Source: Brevundimonas intermedia (GTDB taxonomy: Bacteria > Pseudomonadota > Alphaproteobacteria > Caulobacterales > Caulobacteraceae). From it: DNA of 64,000 nucleotides. Shown here in pieces: positions 18,989 to 29,639 of the stretch (position 1 is the stretch's first letter; the number at the start of each line of letters is the position of its first letter). The stretch is taken from assembly GCF_027922165.1 (NCBI RefSeq), contig NZ_BSFD01000006.1:182808-246807 (forward strand), written 5' to 3'. Under the pieces are notes generated by a model. The model searched no databases. It worked only from the letters and a program-made list of their open reading frames with translations, and had not been told where the DNA came from. Made by a program: the position numbers and the translations under genes.

Positions 18989-20727
18989 TGGCCGTCACCG
19001 GTATTTCCGCCAACCGCCTCGAACTGCTGCAGATCGCCGAGGCCGTGGCTAGAGAGAAGAACATCGAGCGCGAGATCGTCATCGAGGCGATCGAGGAGGC
19101 GATCCAGAAGGGCGCCAAGTCGCGTTACGGCGCCCATCACGACATCCGCGCCAAGATCGACCACAAGACCGGCGAACTGGCCCTGACCCGTCACGTCACC
19201 ATCGTCGAGGACGACTGGCAGCCGGAAGACGAGCTGGAAGAGTTCAACGACAGCGCCATGGTGCGCCTGAAGGACGCGCTGAAGCGCGATCCCGAGGCCG
19301 AGGTCGGCAAGGAATATGTCGAGACCCTGCCGCCGTTCGAGTTCGGCCGCGTCCAGACCCAGATGGCCCGCCAGGTCGTGACCGGCAAGGTCCGCGAGGC
19401 CGAGCGCGCCAACCAGTACGAAGAGTTCAAGGATCGCGTCGGCGAGATCGTCAACGGCACGGTCAAGCGCGTCGAATACGGCAACACCATCGTCGACCTG
19501 GGCCGGGGCGAGGGCGTCATGCGCCGCGACCAGTCCATCCCGCGCGAAGTGTTCAACATCGGCGACCGGATCCGCACCTACATCTACGACGTCCGGCCCG
19601 AGGCCAAGGGCCCGCAGGTCATGCTGTCGCGCGCGCACCCCGGCTTCATGGCCAAGCTGTTCGCCCAGGAAGTGCCGGAAGTCTATGACGGCGTGATCGA
19701 GATCCGCGCCGCTGCGCGGGACTCGGGCTCGCGCGCCAAGATGGCCGTCCTGTCGAACGACAGCTCGATCGACCCCGTCGGCGCCTGCGTCGGCATGCGC
19801 GGCTCGCGCGTTCAGGCGGTCGTCGCCGAACTGCAGGGCGAGAAGATCGACATCATCCAGTGGAACCCGGACGAGCCGACCTTCATCGTCAACGCCCTGG
19901 CCCCGGCCGAAGTCTCCAAGGTCGTGCTCGACGAAGAAGCCGGCCGCGTGGAAGTGGTCGTGCCCGACGAACAGCTGTCGCTGGCCATCGGCCGTCGCGG
20001 CCAGAACGTGCGTCTGGCCTCGCAACTGACCGGCTGGCAGATCGACATCATCACCGAGTCCCAGGACTCCGAGCGCCGCCAGCGCGAGTTCAGCGAGCGC
20101 ACCGGCCTGTTCCAGGAAGCCCTGGACGTGGACGAGGTCATCGCCCAGCTGCTGGTCACCGAAGGCTTCGCCACGGTGGAAGACCTGGCCTATGTCGACC
20201 CGTACGAAGTCTCGGAAATCGAAGGCTTCGACGAAGAGACCGCCGAAGAGTTGCAGGCCCGCGCCCGCGACTTCCTGGACCGCAAGGCCGCCGAGCTGGA
20301 CGCCAAGCGCGTCGAACTGGGCGTCGAGGACGGCGTGCTGCAGGTTCCGGGCGTGACCCTGGCCATGGCCGTCGCCCTGGGCGAAGGCGGGGTCAAGACC
20401 GTAGAGGACCTGGCCGACCTGGCCACCGACGAAATCCGCGGCGGCTACGAAGTGAAGAACGGCGAACGGGTCAAGGTCCCGGGCGTGCTGGAAAGCTTCA
20501 ACCTGGCCCAGGAAGACGCCGAAATGCTGATCCTCCAGGCCCGCGTCGCCGCCGGCTGGATCGACGCCTCGGAACTGCCGCAGCCCGCGCCGGAAGAGGC
20601 CGAGGAAGACTTCGCCGACGGCGAATACGACCCGGACCAGGTGTTCGGCGAAGCCCCGGCTGAAGACGCCCCCGAAGACGCAACGGAGGTCCTCGCCGAG
20701 GACGACTCCGAACCGTCGAACGCGTGA
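18988..20727 (+). CDS. nusA: Transcription termination/antitermination factor
   Basis: 579 residues. NusA binds RNA polymerase and nascent RNA, promoting pausing, termination or antitermination. Domains in order: N-terminal RNA-polymerase-binding domain (1-~130), S1 domain (~135-200, [12 protein letters not shown]), KH1 and KH2 (~205-345; [14 protein letters not shown] and [13 protein letters not shown] are the KH GxxG loops), then two helix-hairpin-helix acidic repeats (~360-510) and a very acidic C-terminal tail. It is coupled to rimP by overlap. In other bacteria NusA controls its own operon, which is relevant to the hairpin in the leader. Confidence 0.98.
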   Translation: MAVTGISANRLELLQIAEAVAREKNIEREIVIEAIEEAIQKGAKSRYGAHHDIRAKIDHKTGELALTRHVTIVEDDWQPEDELEEFNDSAMVRLKDALKRDPEAEVGKEYVETLPPFEFGRVQTQMARQVVTGKVREAERANQYEEFKDRVGEIVNGTVKRVEYGNTIVDLGRGEGVMRRDQSIPREVFNIGDRIRTYIYDVRPEAKGPQVMLSRAHPGFMAKLFAQEVPEVYDGVIEIRAAARDSGSRAKMAVLSNDSSIDPVGACVGMRGSRVQAVVAELQGEKIDIIQWNPDEPTFIVNALAPAEVSKVVLDEEAGRVEVVVPDEQLSLAIGRRGQNVRLASQLTGWQIDIITESQDSERRQREFSERTGLFQEALDVDEVIAQLLVTEGFATVEDLAYVDPYEVSEIEGFDEETAEELQARARDFLDRKAAELDAKRVELGVEDGVLQVPGVTLAMAVALGEGGVKTVEDLADLATDEIRGGYEVKNGERVKVPGVLESFNLAQEDAEMLILQARVAAGWIDASELPQPAPEEAEEDFADGEYDPDQVFGEAPAEDAPEDATEVLAEDDSEPSNA

Positions 20728-20745
20728 TGGGAGACCTGGCCACAT

Positions 20746-21405
20746 ATGAGCTTGCGCGACGCAACGATTGATCGGGAACGCCGGGACCTCGTCTCTCACG
20801 AGGTCATGGACGAATCTCGCCTGATCCGTTTCGTCGCCGGGCCCGATGGCCAGGTGGTTCCCGACCTGGGCAGGAAACTGCCCGGACGCGGCCTGTGGGT
20901 CGAAGCCAGCCGCACCTCGATCGAGACGGCGGTCAAGAAGAACGGCTTCACCCGCGCCGCCAAAACCAAGCTGACCGCCCCGGCCGACTTGGCCGATGTC
21001 GTCGAACGGCTGCTGTTCCGGCGCTGTCTCGACCAGCTGGGTCTTGCCCGGCGCGAAGGCGTGCTTATCTCTGGCTTCGAGAAGTCCGCCGCCAATCTGC
21101 GGGCCGGCAAGGTCGCCTGGGTGATCGAGGCCGCCGACGGTTCGGCCGACGGGCGTGGCAAAATCCTCGCCCTGGCCCGCCATCAGACCGCGAAAATCTG
21201 CGGCGCGTTCACTGTGGACGATTTGAGTTTGGCCCTTGGGCTGGAAAATGCGATACACGCCGTCCTGCTTGCGGGCGGACGGGCCGATCGGTGGACCATG
21301 GAGGTCGAACGATTGGCTGGATTTCGGCCGCTTCGCCCCGCTCACTGGGATCTTCCCAGGGACGAGGACGGATCGGCGGGAGCAACCCCTTCAGGGGCGA
21401 GCTAA
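20746..21405 (+). CDS. YlxR-L7Ae RNA-binding fusion protein
   Basis: 219 residues, 18 bases after nusA. The N-terminal part (1-~90) is a YlxR/DUF448 domain: 'ESRLIRFVAGPDGQVVPDLGRKLPGRG' style, though the usual RxCxxxR start is altered to RRDLVSHEV with no Cys. The second part (~95-190) resembles an L7Ae/L30e-like fold (CLDQLGLARREGVLISGFEKS). Both are RNA-binding modules; a role in RNA or ribosome processing is assumed. It lies between nusA and infB, its usual place in alphaproteobacteria. Confidence 0.88.
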   Translation: MSLRDATIDRERRDLVSHEVMDESRLIRFVAGPDGQVVPDLGRKLPGRGLWVEASRTSIETAVKKNGFTRAAKTKLTAPADLADVVERLLFRRCLDQLGLARREGVLISGFEKSAANLRAGKVAWVIEAADGSADGRGKILALARHQTAKICGAFTVDDLSLALGLENAIHAVLLAGGRADRWTMEVERLAGFRPLRPAHWDLPRDEDGSAGATPSGAS

Positions 21406-21510
21406 GGATTTTGGCGGCCGAGGGCCTGTCTCCAAGGGCGGAGACGGGCTCACGGTCGTTCATGTGCATTGAGACGACGGCGGGATTTTCCGCCCTATTA
21501 AAGCGACCGT

Positions 21511-24500
21511 ATGAGCGACGAAAACGACAAGACCAACCAAGGCCAAGGTTCGAGCCAGGGCGCCCCGGGCGGCACGCCGTCCCAGACGGGGCCGCGCGCG
21601 CCGCTGAGCCTGAAGCCGCGCGTTGTGGGATCGGTCCCGACCGGAACCGTGAAGCAGAGCTTCAGCCACGGGCGGTCCAAGACGGTGGTGGTCGAGACCA
21701 AACGCCGACCCGGCGCCGGCGGACCGCAACGGCCTCAGGGCTTCGACGTCGCGCGCCCGCAACAGGCCGCCTCCCAGAACCGGCCCCAGGGTCAGCGGTC
21801 GTCGCAACCGGCCGGCGGCGCCCTGTCGGCCGAAGAGCAGGAAGCGCGTCGCCGCGCCATCGCCATGGCCACCCAGGCCAACGCCGCCAAGGCTGCGGCC
21901 GACGCCGCCGCCAAGGCCGCCGCTGAAGCCGCTGCGCGCGAACAGGCCGCCGCCACCGAACGCGCCGCCCAGGCCGCTGCGGCTCAGGCCGCCGCCGCTC
22001 AGGCCGCCGCCGAGGCCGCCCGCGCCGAAGCCGCCAAGCTGACCGCTGCGGCCCCCGCCGCTCCGGCCAAGCCCGCGCCCAAACCGGCTGCGCCCGTCGC
22101 CGCCGCTCCGGCTCCGGCTCCGGTCGCCCCCACGCCAGCGCCTGCCCCGGCGGCTCCCGCCGCTCCGGCCCGTCCGGCGGCTCCGGCGCGTCCGGTCGTC
22201 AACTTCGGCCAGCGCGTGCCCAAGCCCGGCAATCCCCAGCGCGCGGCGCCCGAGCGTCCCGCCTTCGGCGGTCGTTCGGCCCGTGAACAGGCCATGGGCG
22301 GCGGCGAACGCTCCTATACGGATCGTCCGCAGACGGATCGTCCGCAAGCGGATCGCCCCCAGGGCGCCCGTCCGGCCCCCGGCGGCGCCGGCCGTCCGCA
22401 GGGCGCCAAGCCGGCTGAACCCGTCCGCTACTCGGCCCTGAACCCGCGTCCGGCCCCCGGCGCCGCCCGTCCCGGCGGTCCGCGCACCGGCCCCGGCGGT
22501 CGTGCGACCCCGAATGCGCCCCCGGCCCAGGCCGAGGTGGCTCGCCCCAGCCGCGCCCCCGGCGCCGGCTTCGGCCGCCCGGTCGGCCGCGACGACGATC
22601 GCGAGAAGCGTTTCTCCGACGCCGGCAAGGCGGTCAGCCGCACGCGCGGCGAGCCCAAGCGCCGCGAAGGCCGGATGACCATCCAGTCCGTGGTCGGCGA
22701 CGGCGACGCCGCCGAGCGGATGCGCTCGCTGGCCTCGGTCCGTCGCGCCCGCGAACGCGAGAAGGAAAAGCGTAAGGGCGGCTCGACCGACGCGCCCAAC
22801 CGTCCGCGCGAAGTGGTCATCCCCGACGTCATCACCGTGCAGGAGCTGTCCAACCGGATGGCCGTCCGCGGCGTCGACATCATCAAGTTCCTGATGAAAC
22901 AGGGCCTGATGATGAAGATCAACGATGTGATCGATTCCGACACCGCCGAACTGGTGGCCGAGGAATTCGGCATGGCGGTGAAACGCGTCTCCGAGTCCGA
23001 CATCGAAACCGGCTTCCTGGGCGAGGCCGACGACGCCGACGCCTCCGAAGTCCGCGCTCCGGTCGTGGCCATCATGGGCCACGTCGACCACGGCAAGACC
23101 TCGCTGCTGGACGCCCTGCGCACCACCGACGTCGCAGGCGGCGAAGCCGGCGGCATCACCCAGCATATCGGCGCCTATCAGGTGCGCCTGGAAGACGGCC
23201 AGAAGGTCACCTTCCTGGACACCCCGGGCCACGCCGCCTTCTCGGCCATGCGGGCGCGCGGCGCCAATGTGACCGACATCGTGGTGCTGGTCGTGGCCGC
23301 CGACGACGGCGTCATGCCCCAGACCATCGAGGCCATCCAGCACGCCAAGGCGGCCAATGCGCCCCTGATCGTGGCGGTGAACAAGATGGACAAGCCGGGG
23401 GCGACGTCTCAGAAGGTCGTTAACGAGCTGCTGCAGTACGAAGTCATCGCCGAAAACCTGGGCGGCGAGACCCAGATCATCGAGGTCTCGGCCAAGGAGC
23501 GGATGAACCTCGACGGCCTGCTGGAAGCCATCCTGGTCCAGGCCGAGGTCATGGACCTGCGCGCCAACGCCGATCGCTCGGCCGAGGGCGTGGTCATCGA
23601 GGCCAAGCTGGATAAGGGCCGCGGCCCGGTCGGCACCGTCCTGGTCAAGCGCGGCACGCTGAAGCGCGGCGACATCGTCGTGGCCGGCGGCTCGTGGGGC
23701 AAGGTTCGCGCCCTGCTGAACGAACGCAACGAGCAGCTGACCGAGGCCGGTCCGTCCGTCCCGGTCGAGATCCTGGGTCTGGACGAGGCCCCGTCTCCGG
23801 GCGACGTCTTCGCCGTGGTGGAATCCGAAGCCCGCGCCCGCGAGCTGACCGAATACCGCCAGCGGGTGAAGCGCGAAAAGGCCCAGGTTTCGGGCGGTTC
23901 GGTCTCGCTGGTCGACATGATGGCCAAGCTGGGCTCCAAGAAGGCTTCGGAACTGCCGGTCGTCATCAAGGCCGACGTCCAGGGCTCCGCCGAAGCCATC
24001 ATGGGGTCGCTGGACAAGATGAGCACCGACGAGGTGCGCGCCCGCACCGTCTATTCCGGCGCCGGCGGCATCACCGAGAGCGACGTCAACCTGGCCAAGT
24101 CGGCCGGGGCGCCGATCCTGGGCTTCAACGTCCGGGCTTCGAAACAGGCGCGCGATCTGGCCGACCGCGAGGGCGTCGAGATCCGCTACTATTCGATCAT
24201 CTACGACCTGCTGGACGATATCAAAGGCGTGCTGTCCGGCATGCTGGCGCCGCTGCAACGGGAAACCTTCCTGGGCAACGCCGCCGTCCTGCAGGTGTTC
24301 GATATCTCCAAGATCGGCAAGATCGCCGGTTGCCGGGTGTCGGAAGGCGTGGTCCGCAAGGGCGCCCGCGTCCGTATCGTCCGCGACGACGTGGTCGTGC
24401 TCGAACTGGGCACGCTCAACACGCTCAAACGCTTCAAGGACGAGGTCAACGAGGTCACGGCCGGCCAGGAATGCGGCATGCAGTTCCAGGGCTTCCAGGA

Positions 24501-24564
24501 CATCAAGGAAGGCGACTACATCGAGTGCTTCACGGTCGAAGAGATCAAGCGCACCCTGGACTAG
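21511..24564 (+). CDS. infB: Translation initiation factor IF-2
   Basis: 1017 residues. This GTPase delivers fMet-tRNA to the 30S subunit. The N-terminal ~420 residues are low-complexity (Ala, Pro, Arg, Gln), including an Ala-rich helix with [18 protein letters not shown] repeats (about 125-185) and near-perfect short repeats of TDRPQ (about 270-285). An IF2_N domain lies near 435-490. The G domain starts at ~515 with [12 protein letters not shown], then DTPGH and NKMDKPG; domains II, III and IV follow, with the fMet-tRNA-binding C-terminal domain at the end. It is long for IF-2, as in Caulobacter. A strong terminator follows 31 bases after the stop. Confidence 0.98.
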   Translation: MSDENDKTNQGQGSSQGAPGGTPSQTGPRAPLSLKPRVVGSVPTGTVKQSFSHGRSKTVVVETKRRPGAGGPQRPQGFDVARPQQAASQNRPQGQRSSQPAGGALSAEEQEARRRAIAMATQANAAKAAADAAAKAAAEAAAREQAAATERAAQAAAAQAAAAQAAAEAARAEAAKLTAAAPAAPAKPAPKPAAPVAAAPAPAPVAPTPAPAPAAPAAPARPAAPARPVVNFGQRVPKPGNPQRAAPERPAFGGRSAREQAMGGGERSYTDRPQTDRPQADRPQGARPAPGGAGRPQGAKPAEPVRYSALNPRPAPGAARPGGPRTGPGGRATPNAPPAQAEVARPSRAPGAGFGRPVGRDDDREKRFSDAGKAVSRTRGEPKRREGRMTIQSVVGDGDAAERMRSLASVRRAREREKEKRKGGSTDAPNRPREVVIPDVITVQELSNRMAVRGVDIIKFLMKQGLMMKINDVIDSDTAELVAEEFGMAVKRVSESDIETGFLGEADDADASEVRAPVVAIMGHVDHGKTSLLDALRTTDVAGGEAGGITQHIGAYQVRLEDGQKVTFLDTPGHAAFSAMRARGANVTDIVVLVVAADDGVMPQTIEAIQHAKAANAPLIVAVNKMDKPGATSQKVVNELLQYEVIAENLGGETQIIEVSAKERMNLDGLLEAILVQAEVMDLRANADRSAEGVVIEAKLDKGRGPVGTVLVKRGTLKRGDIVVAGGSWGKVRALLNERNEQLTEAGPSVPVEILGLDEAPSPGDVFAVVESEARARELTEYRQRVKREKAQVSGGSVSLVDMMAKLGSKKASELPVVIKADVQGSAEAIMGSLDKMSTDEVRARTVYSGAGGITESDVNLAKSAGAPILGFNVRASKQARDLADREGVEIRYYSIIYDLLDDIKGVLSGMLAPLQRETFLGNAAVLQVFDISKIGKIAGCRVSEGVVRKGARVRIVRDDVVVLELGTLNTLKRFKDEVNEVTAGQECGMQFQGFQDIKEGDYIECFTVEEIKRTLD

Positions 24565-24594
24565 TCCAGGGTCGCGACAGCACCGACAGAGACA

Positions 24595-24626
24595 GGCCCG
24601 GAACCCAGGTTCCGGGCCTTTTTCTT
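24595..24626 (+). terminator. Intrinsic terminator of the rimP-infB operon
   Basis: Perfect stem GGCCCGGAACC/GGTTCCGGGCC with a CA loop, followed by TTTTTCTTT. An identical stem lies at 26702, on the other side of the next two genes. Confidence 0.95.
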
Positions 24627-24685
24627 TGCGTCCGTCCCGCGCATCATGCCAAGCGTGGCGGGAGACGCCGCACAGGGATCGGTTC

Positions 24686-25495
24686 ATGGCCAGACCACAT
24701 CTGTCGTCCGGCGACTTCTTCGGCGCCGCCTCGCGCACGGTCGAGGCCGGGGGGTTTCGCGTCGGCCTGTGGATCGCCGACCGTCCGCCCGAGAGCGTCG
24801 TGTTTCACGCCCATGACGACGCCCATTTCATCCTGGCGCTCGACGACGGCTATTGCAGCCTGGCGCACGACCCCCTGACGCCCCAGGGCGCCGCCTTCGG
24901 CCCCGGCGCCCTGGTCTGGAACCCGCCGGGCGTCGAACACCGCGACTGTTTCACCGCCGCCGGCGGCCGTTTCCTGTCCATCAGCTTCGATCCGCCGAAG
25001 AGCGCCGGGCGCGGCGACCCTATGCGGTTGCGCGGCGCCCTGGCCGAAGGCGCGGCGCGACGTCTGATCGGGGTGGCCGGCCGGTTCGCGGCGGGGGACG
25101 CGGTGGCGATGGAGGGGCTGACCCTGGATCTGGCGGCGGCGGTGCTGACCCCCGGCGACCTGAACGAGGACCCGGCGCCCGAGTGGCTGCTGCGGGCCCA
25201 TGAGGTTCTGCACGACCTGGCCGACCGGCCGGGGCTGGAGGTGGCCACCGTGGCCCGCATCGTCGGCGTTCACGCCGTCTCGCTGGCGCGCCGCTATCGT
25301 CGCCATTTCGGCCGTTCGCCGGCCGCCGCCATTCGCCAGGCGCGGGCCGATCGCGCCGCCGGGCGTCTGGCCCGGGGCGTGGACCTGGCCGAGCTGGCCG
25401 CGCTCGGCGGCTATGCCGATCAAAGCCATCTGACCCGCGAGTTCGGTTCCATCTACGGCCTGACGCCCGGCCGCTATCGCGCCCTGTTCGCCTGA
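24686..25495 (+). CDS. AraC family transcriptional regulator
   Basis: 269 residues from ATG 24686, preceded by AGGGA; the frame is open back into the infB terminator, which is not coding. The N-terminal half is a cupin-like effector domain (FHAHDDAHFILALDDGYC and WNPPGVEHRDCF at about 34-95). The C-terminal ~100 residues hold two helix-turn-helix motifs; the second ends in ADQSHLTREFGSIYGLTPGRYR, the AraC signature. It probably acts as an activator. It lies between two identical terminators, together with the hydrolase gene 75 bases downstream, which is its most likely target. Confidence 0.92.
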   Translation: MARPHLSSGDFFGAASRTVEAGGFRVGLWIADRPPESVVFHAHDDAHFILALDDGYCSLAHDPLTPQGAAFGPGALVWNPPGVEHRDCFTAAGGRFLSISFDPPKSAGRGDPMRLRGALAEGAARRLIGVAGRFAAGDAVAMEGLTLDLAAAVLTPGDLNEDPAPEWLLRAHEVLHDLADRPGLEVATVARIVGVHAVSLARRYRRHFGRSPAAAIRQARADRAAGRLARGVDLAELAALGGYADQSHLTREFGSIYGLTPGRYRALFA

Positions 25496-25570
25496 GCCGG
25501 TTTCACCTGTTCAAGACCCGGCGCGAGCATCCTGCCACACCTCGGGTCTCGCTCCTCTTCAAGGATTGTC

Positions 25571-26677
25571 ATGCGTCCCCTGCTTATCGCGGCCCTCGGC
25601 CTCGCGCTCATCTCCTCTCCGGTCCTGGCCGAACCGGCTTGGCCCGTCGCCGCGCCTGAAAGCCAGGGGGTCTCGGCCGAGGGGCTGGCGGCCATGGACG
25701 CCGCCGTCCGCGCCGGGACCTTCCAGAAGATCACCAGCGTCCTGATCGCCCGCCACGGCCGGCTGGTCCATGAGGTCTATTTCGACGAGGCCGGTGCCGA
25801 GGGGGCGGGCCGCGAGAGCCGGCGCAACACCCGCTCCGTGACCAAGACCGTCACCGCCATGCTGGTCGGCGCCGCCGTCGCGCGCGGCGACATCGCCGGC
25901 GTCGACGCCCCGATCCTGCCCTTCGTCGCCGACCACGGGCCGTTCGACAATCCCGACCCGCGCAAGGCCGCGATCACGGTCGAGGATCTGCTGACCATGA
26001 GCTCGCTGCTGGAATGCGACGACGACAATTCCTTCTCGCGCGGCAACGAGGAGCGGATGTATCTGATCGAGGACTGGGTCAAGTTCGCCCTGGACCTGCC
26101 GATCCGGGGCTTTCCGGCCTGGATTCCGAAACCGGCGGATCAGCCCTATGGCCGGGCCTTCAGCTATTGCACCGCCGGCGTGACCACCCTGGGCGCCGTG
26201 GTCCAGTCGGCGACGGGCGAACCGCTTCAGGCCTTTGCGCGCGACGCCCTGTTCGGCCCGCTGGGGATCGAGGGCGAGCAATGGCAGACCTCGCCGATGG
26301 GTCTGGCCCAGGGCGGCGGCGGCCTGGGCCTGCGCAGCCGCGACCTGCTGACCCTGGGCCAGCTGTTGCTGAACCAGGGCCGCTGGGACGGCCGTCAGGT
26401 GCTGCCGGAGGCCTTTACGAAGGCCATGACCGCCCCGCATTCCACGGTCGATCCCGAACGGGGCGACTACGGCTATCTGATCTGGCTGCCGACCTATCAG
26501 GTCAACGGCGTGGCCCATCCCGCCTGGGCGATGGCGGGGACCGGCGGCAACAAGGTGGTGATCGTTCCGGACCTGGACACGGTCGTGGTGGTGACGACCG
26601 AGAACTACAATGTCCGCAATCCGCACGGTCTGGCCGACGCCCTGATCGCCGGCCACGCCCTGGCGGCGATGAAATAG
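25571..26677 (+). CDS. Serine hydrolase, class C beta-lactamase family
   Basis: 368 residues with a signal peptide (cleavage after VLA, residue 20). The catalytic S-x-x-K is SVTK at residues 89-92. The second motif, usually YxN, appears as YCT (about 198-200), so its Asn is absent. A GTGGNK segment near the C-terminus replaces the KTG/HxG box. Such proteins include penicillin-binding-like enzymes, esterases and D-amino peptidases; a true antibiotic resistance role is not indicated. Secreted or periplasmic. It probably forms a unit with the AraC gene. Confidence 0.85.
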   Translation: MRPLLIAALGLALISSPVLAEPAWPVAAPESQGVSAEGLAAMDAAVRAGTFQKITSVLIARHGRLVHEVYFDEAGAEGAGRESRRNTRSVTKTVTAMLVGAAVARGDIAGVDAPILPFVADHGPFDNPDPRKAAITVEDLLTMSSLLECDDDNSFSRGNEERMYLIEDWVKFALDLPIRGFPAWIPKPADQPYGRAFSYCTAGVTTLGAVVQSATGEPLQAFARDALFGPLGIEGEQWQTSPMGLAQGGGGLGLRSRDLLTLGQLLLNQGRWDGRQVLPEAFTKAMTAPHSTVDPERGDYGYLIWLPTYQVNGVAHPAWAMAGTGGNKVVIVPDLDTVVVVTTENYNVRNPHGLADALIAGHALAAMK

Positions 26678-26701
26678 GCGGGCGCGGCCTGAAACGACAA
26701 A

Positions 26702-26735
26702 GGCCCGGAACCCAGGTTCCGGGCCTTTTCTTTTG
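26702..26735. terminator. Bidirectional terminator between hydrolase and lipoprotein genes
   Basis: The same 24-base stem-loop as at 24595, followed on the plus strand by TTTTCTTTT. It lies 25 bases after the hydrolase stop and 15 bases from the stop of the convergent lipoprotein gene; on the minus strand only TTT follows, so termination is weaker. Confidence 0.85.
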
Positions 26736-26749
26736 GCGCTCGCGGCGGC

Positions 26750-27325
26750 TCAGGGCGCCGGACGGGTGACGCGCGAGGACAGGTTCTGGACCACGTCGCG
26801 AGCGTCGAAGGCGTTGGGGTCGCCGGCGGGCTTGGGACCGCGGCCCATGATGATCTCGGCATTGGCCTCGTACCGGTCGATCTGCCGGGTGTCGAAGTCG
26901 TTGTCCCAGCTGTTCCACGGGCTCCAGAAGCCGCCGCGGTAATAGCGCCACGACGGACCCCAGTAGGGGCCATAGAAGCTGTTGTAACGGCTGTAGAAGG
27001 GATCGGGCGTGGAGACGAAACGGGTGTCGCGGTCGGTGGCGCGGTTGACGGTGGCGAACCAGTCATAGCCGCTCTCGACCGTCAGTTCGGCCGAGCGCAG
27101 CAGCAGGCCCATCTCGACCTGTTCGCGCGACGTCACCGAGTTTCCGGCGAAGCTGACGCGGAAGCGGTTGGACTCGACCCGCTGTTCGGCATAGCCGCCG
27201 CGCTGGCCGTTGAGGCCGGCGGGCTGATAGGGGGTGGCGGTGGCGCAGGCGGCCAGGGCCAGACCCGCGACGGCGGTCAGGGCCAGGGCCCGGAGCGCCG
27301 TCCTGTTTCTGGGTAGGGCTTTCAT
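26750..27325 (-). CDS. Caulobacter-type envelope lipoprotein (CC0125/CC1285-like)
   Basis: 191 residues from ATG 27325, with AAGGAG nine bases upstream. The signal peptide ends LALAAC, a lipobox, so the mature protein starts at Cys and is lipid-anchored. The mature part contains RVESNRFRVSFAGN and SREQVEMGLLLRSAELTVESGYDWF, then an aromatic Tyr/Trp-rich stretch (about 105-150). I recall a family of this pattern in Caulobacter; its function is unknown. The frame continues upstream to 28141 without homology, over the LysE gene. Confidence 0.75.
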   Translation of the reverse strand: MKALPRNRTALRALALTAVAGLALAACATATPYQPAGLNGQRGGYAEQRVESNRFRVSFAGNSVTSREQVEMGLLLRSAELTVESGYDWFATVNRATDRDTRFVSTPDPFYSRYNSFYGPYWGPSWRYYRGGFWSPWNSWDNDFDTRQIDRYEANAEIIMGRGPKPAGDPNAFDARDVVQNLSSRVTRPAP

Positions 27326-27423
27326 GAAATCAACTCCTTGATCGCCCATTCGGGCGCGCTGGCGGCTGAACGGCGCATGAACGGCCATGTTCCCCGTCAA
27401 TCTAGGACGAAGCCGGACCGCGT

Positions 27424-28074
27424 CTAGAGCCTTAATACAATCAGTACGGCCGCCGTGAGCAACAGGATGCCGACGAACAGGCCGAAGCCGCGCCGGAACC
27501 GGGGCTGCTGCATGCGCTGCGACAGGGCGGCGCCGGACAGGGCGTAGGCGCTCATCGACATCATATCCATGCCGATCACGGCCAGGGCGAACAGGGCCAG
27601 TTGCGGCGCGACCGGCCGCTCGACGTCCAGGAAAGGCGGCAGGACGGCGGTGAAGAACAATATGGCCTTGGGATTGGCGATCTGGACCGCGAAACCGTCG
27701 ACGAAGGCGCTGCGGCCCTTGCGCACCGCGACGGCGTGGTCGGGCTGCTGGGGGTCGGCGGGGGCGGCGTCGCGCCAGGCGCCGCGCAGGGCCTTGATCC
27801 CCAGCCAGGCGACATAGAGGGCGCCCCCTATGGCGATCAGGTGAAAGGCGTCGGGAAAGGCCTTGACCAGGGCGCCCAGGCCCAGGGCGGCGGCGGCGAA
27901 CCAGACCAGGGTGGCGCAGTTCATGCCGACCACCCCCACCAGGGCCGAGGCCCGCCCCTTCTCCACCCCGGTCGCGACCGCGAACAGATTGGCGGGGCCC
28001 GGTGTGATGGCCATCACCACCATGACCCCCAAAAAGGTCGAATAGAGGTGCGGATCGACGGGAAGGGCGGCCAT
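27424..28074 (-). CDS. LysE/RhtB family amino-acid exporter
   Basis: 216 residues from ATG 28074. Six hydrophobic segments spread over the protein, with the family hallmark 'TPGPANLFAVATGVEKGR' near residue 22 and IANPKAILFF near residue 125. Members export amino acids or related small molecules across the inner membrane. It lies upstream of the lipoprotein gene on the same strand with a ~100-base gap. Confidence 0.9.
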   Translation of the reverse strand: MAALPVDPHLYSTFLGVMVVMAITPGPANLFAVATGVEKGRASALVGVVGMNCATLVWFAAAALGLGALVKAFPDAFHLIAIGGALYVAWLGIKALRGAWRDAAPADPQQPDHAVAVRKGRSAFVDGFAVQIANPKAILFFTAVLPPFLDVERPVAPQLALFALAVIGMDMMSMSAYALSGAALSQRMQQPRFRRGFGLFVGILLLTAAVLIVLRL

Positions 28075-28131
28075 GCGGCGTCGTGTCGCTGCGATCGCGG
28101 GCGCGGTCAAGAAGAGGCCTGCTTCCTCTCC

Positions 28132-28338
28132 CTTTCGTCATTCCGGGCGAAGGGCCGCTTGGCCCGAAGACCCGGAACCCAGCGGCGCGCGAGAGCCCGA
28201 ACCTGTCGCGGACTCAAGGTTTAGAAACGGCGCGTCGGATGGATTTCGCCTTCGGCGCCTCCCCCGGTCCCGCTTCGCGGGCCGGAGGATGACGAGGGGT
28301 TCCGGGTCTACGCTGCGCTACGCTCGGAATGACGAAAG
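28132..28338. repeat. Long palindromic repeat, copy 2 (interrupted)
   Basis: Same element as at 9319, with the left arm well conserved (CTTTCGTCATTCCGGGCGAA). The right arm is split by ~40 extra bases (about 28258-28298), themselves containing a small GC-rich hairpin (GTCCCGCTTCGCGGGCC-like), and its end is diverged. It is the most degraded of the four copies. Confidence 0.8.
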
Positions 28339-28402
28339 ATGGGGGGCAGGCGGCCTCTTTCCTCGAGGCGAGAGCCTCGGTCGGCAGCGCCAGTGAGCAG
28401 CG

Positions 28403-28999
28403 TCAGGCGGCCGGCGTCTCGGGCGGTTCCGGGGCTTCAGGCGCTTCGGGCGCCTCCGGCGCCTCGTCCTCGGACTCGAGGGAGTCGCTCGCCTGGTCCA
28501 GGGCGTACTGGGCGATCAGGCCGTAGGTCTCCATCTGCTCCGGGTCGGGATTGGTCCAGGCGCTGTTGCGGGCGATGCCGGTTCCGGCGGCTATGCCTTT
28601 CTGAAGCCCTTCCTCCATCGCCTGCTGAACCTCGGGGTCGTTCATAGCCTGTTCGACCAGGGCGTCGACGTCGATGTCCTTCAGGGCCTCGGCGGCCAGT
28701 TCAGAAGCGTGTTGCGTGGCCTCGGCGGTGAAGGCGGCGACGTCGGGCGCATAGTCGGACCAGAGGGCGGCGATCTGCCGGCCGCGCTCGCTCTCGCTCA
28801 GGCTCGCGTCTTCGGAAATGGCCTCGGCCCGTTTGCCGAAGGCCTCCATCCGCTTCTCGAAGGCGTCGGCGGCGGATTCCAGCCGGGCCTCGGCGGACTC
28901 GGGGTTGGCGGCGGCGGGACTGGCGCCGCCGTCCTGCGCCAGGGCGGAGGACAGGGGCAGGAGCGCCAGGGCGGCGGTCAGGCTGAGAGCGCGGATCAT
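28403..28999 (-). CDS. Secreted helical hypothetical protein
   Basis: 198 residues with a signal peptide (cleavage after ALA, about residue 21). The mature protein is helical: AEARLESAADAFEKRMEAFGKRAEAI suggests a coiled coil, and the C-terminus is a Glu/Ala/Pro repeat (EAPEAPEAPEAPEPPE). It shares the pattern 'AFxxRxEAFGKxxE' with the next gene downstream in sequence (29074), so the two are probably paralogues. Function unknown; likely periplasmic. Confidence 0.7.
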   Translation of the reverse strand: MIRALSLTAALALLPLSSALAQDGGASPAAANPESAEARLESAADAFEKRMEAFGKRAEAISEDASLSESERGRQIAALWSDYAPDVAAFTAEATQHASELAAEALKDIDVDALVEQAMNDPEVQQAMEEGLQKGIAAGTGIARNSAWTNPDPEQMETYGLIAQYALDQASDSLESEDEAPEAPEAPEAPEPPETPAA

Positions 29000-29073
29000 G
29001 GGTGGCTTCCCCGTTGACGACCCGATCAAACTCCGCCCAAGGCCGCCCGGCCTCAAGTGAAATCGCGGTAAGA

Positions 29074-29484
29074 CTATTGCGGCGTGGCGGGCGCCGGCGC
29101 AGCGGCGGCGGCCTCGACCTGGGCGCGAACCATGGCGGGGATCGCCTTGATCTGCGTCTCCGCCGCCGCGAGTTGATCCGCCGGCGCCCCCTGGGCGCTG
29201 GCGAAGGCCTGAACATCGGCGGCGAAGGCGTCGACTACGGGCTGATAACGCGCCTGCAGGGCGTCCAGGTCGGTCTTGGCCTTGGTCTTGTCCGTCTGGG
29301 CCGCAGCAGCCTGCATCTCGGTCGCCATCGTCTCCATCGTCTTGCCGAAGGCTTCGGCGCGCGCCTCGAAGGCGGCCTCGTCCGGGCTCTCGGCCGCTGG
29401 AGCGGCGGGGGCGGTCTGGGCCGAGACGAAGCTGGGGGCGGCGACCAGGATCAGGGCGGCGGCGGCGCAGGACAGAAGACGCAT
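29074..29484 (-). CDS. Secreted helical hypothetical protein, paralogue
   Basis: 136 residues from ATG 29484 (GGAG nine bases upstream). Signal peptide cleaved after VSA (about residue 22), then an Ala/Pro stretch and a helical region with AAFEARAEAFGKTMETMATEM, which resembles the neighbour at 28403. The tail is Ala/Pro-rich. Function unknown; the two genes lie 74 bases apart on the same strand and may be one transcript. Confidence 0.7.
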   Translation of the reverse strand: MRLLSCAAAALILVAAPSFVSAQTAPAAPAAESPDEAAFEARAEAFGKTMETMATEMQAAAAQTDKTKAKTDLDALQARYQPVVDAFAADVQAFASAQGAPADQLAAAETQIKAIPAMVRAQVEAAAAAPAPATPQ

Positions 29485-29639
29485 GGGCGGACACTCCAAA
29501 AAGAGCGGCCGATCGCCGCCAGATCCGTGTCTTATCGTAGGGGCCATCGGCCGGGTTGAGCAAGGCGAAGCGCCTATGCGTGATTCTACCTAGTTCTGGG
29601 AGAACGGGATTCTTAAGCAATCTCCGCCAATTGAGGCTC

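Noticed and set aside
18763..21345. 860-residue reading frame on the minus strand
   Set aside because: Antisense to nusA and ylxR; composition (His, Gly, Asp, Gln-rich, no motif) is that expected from GC-biased codons read backwards.
21460..24738. 1092-residue minus-strand frame
   Set aside because: Lies wholly opposite infB, low complexity, no domain; shadow of codon bias.
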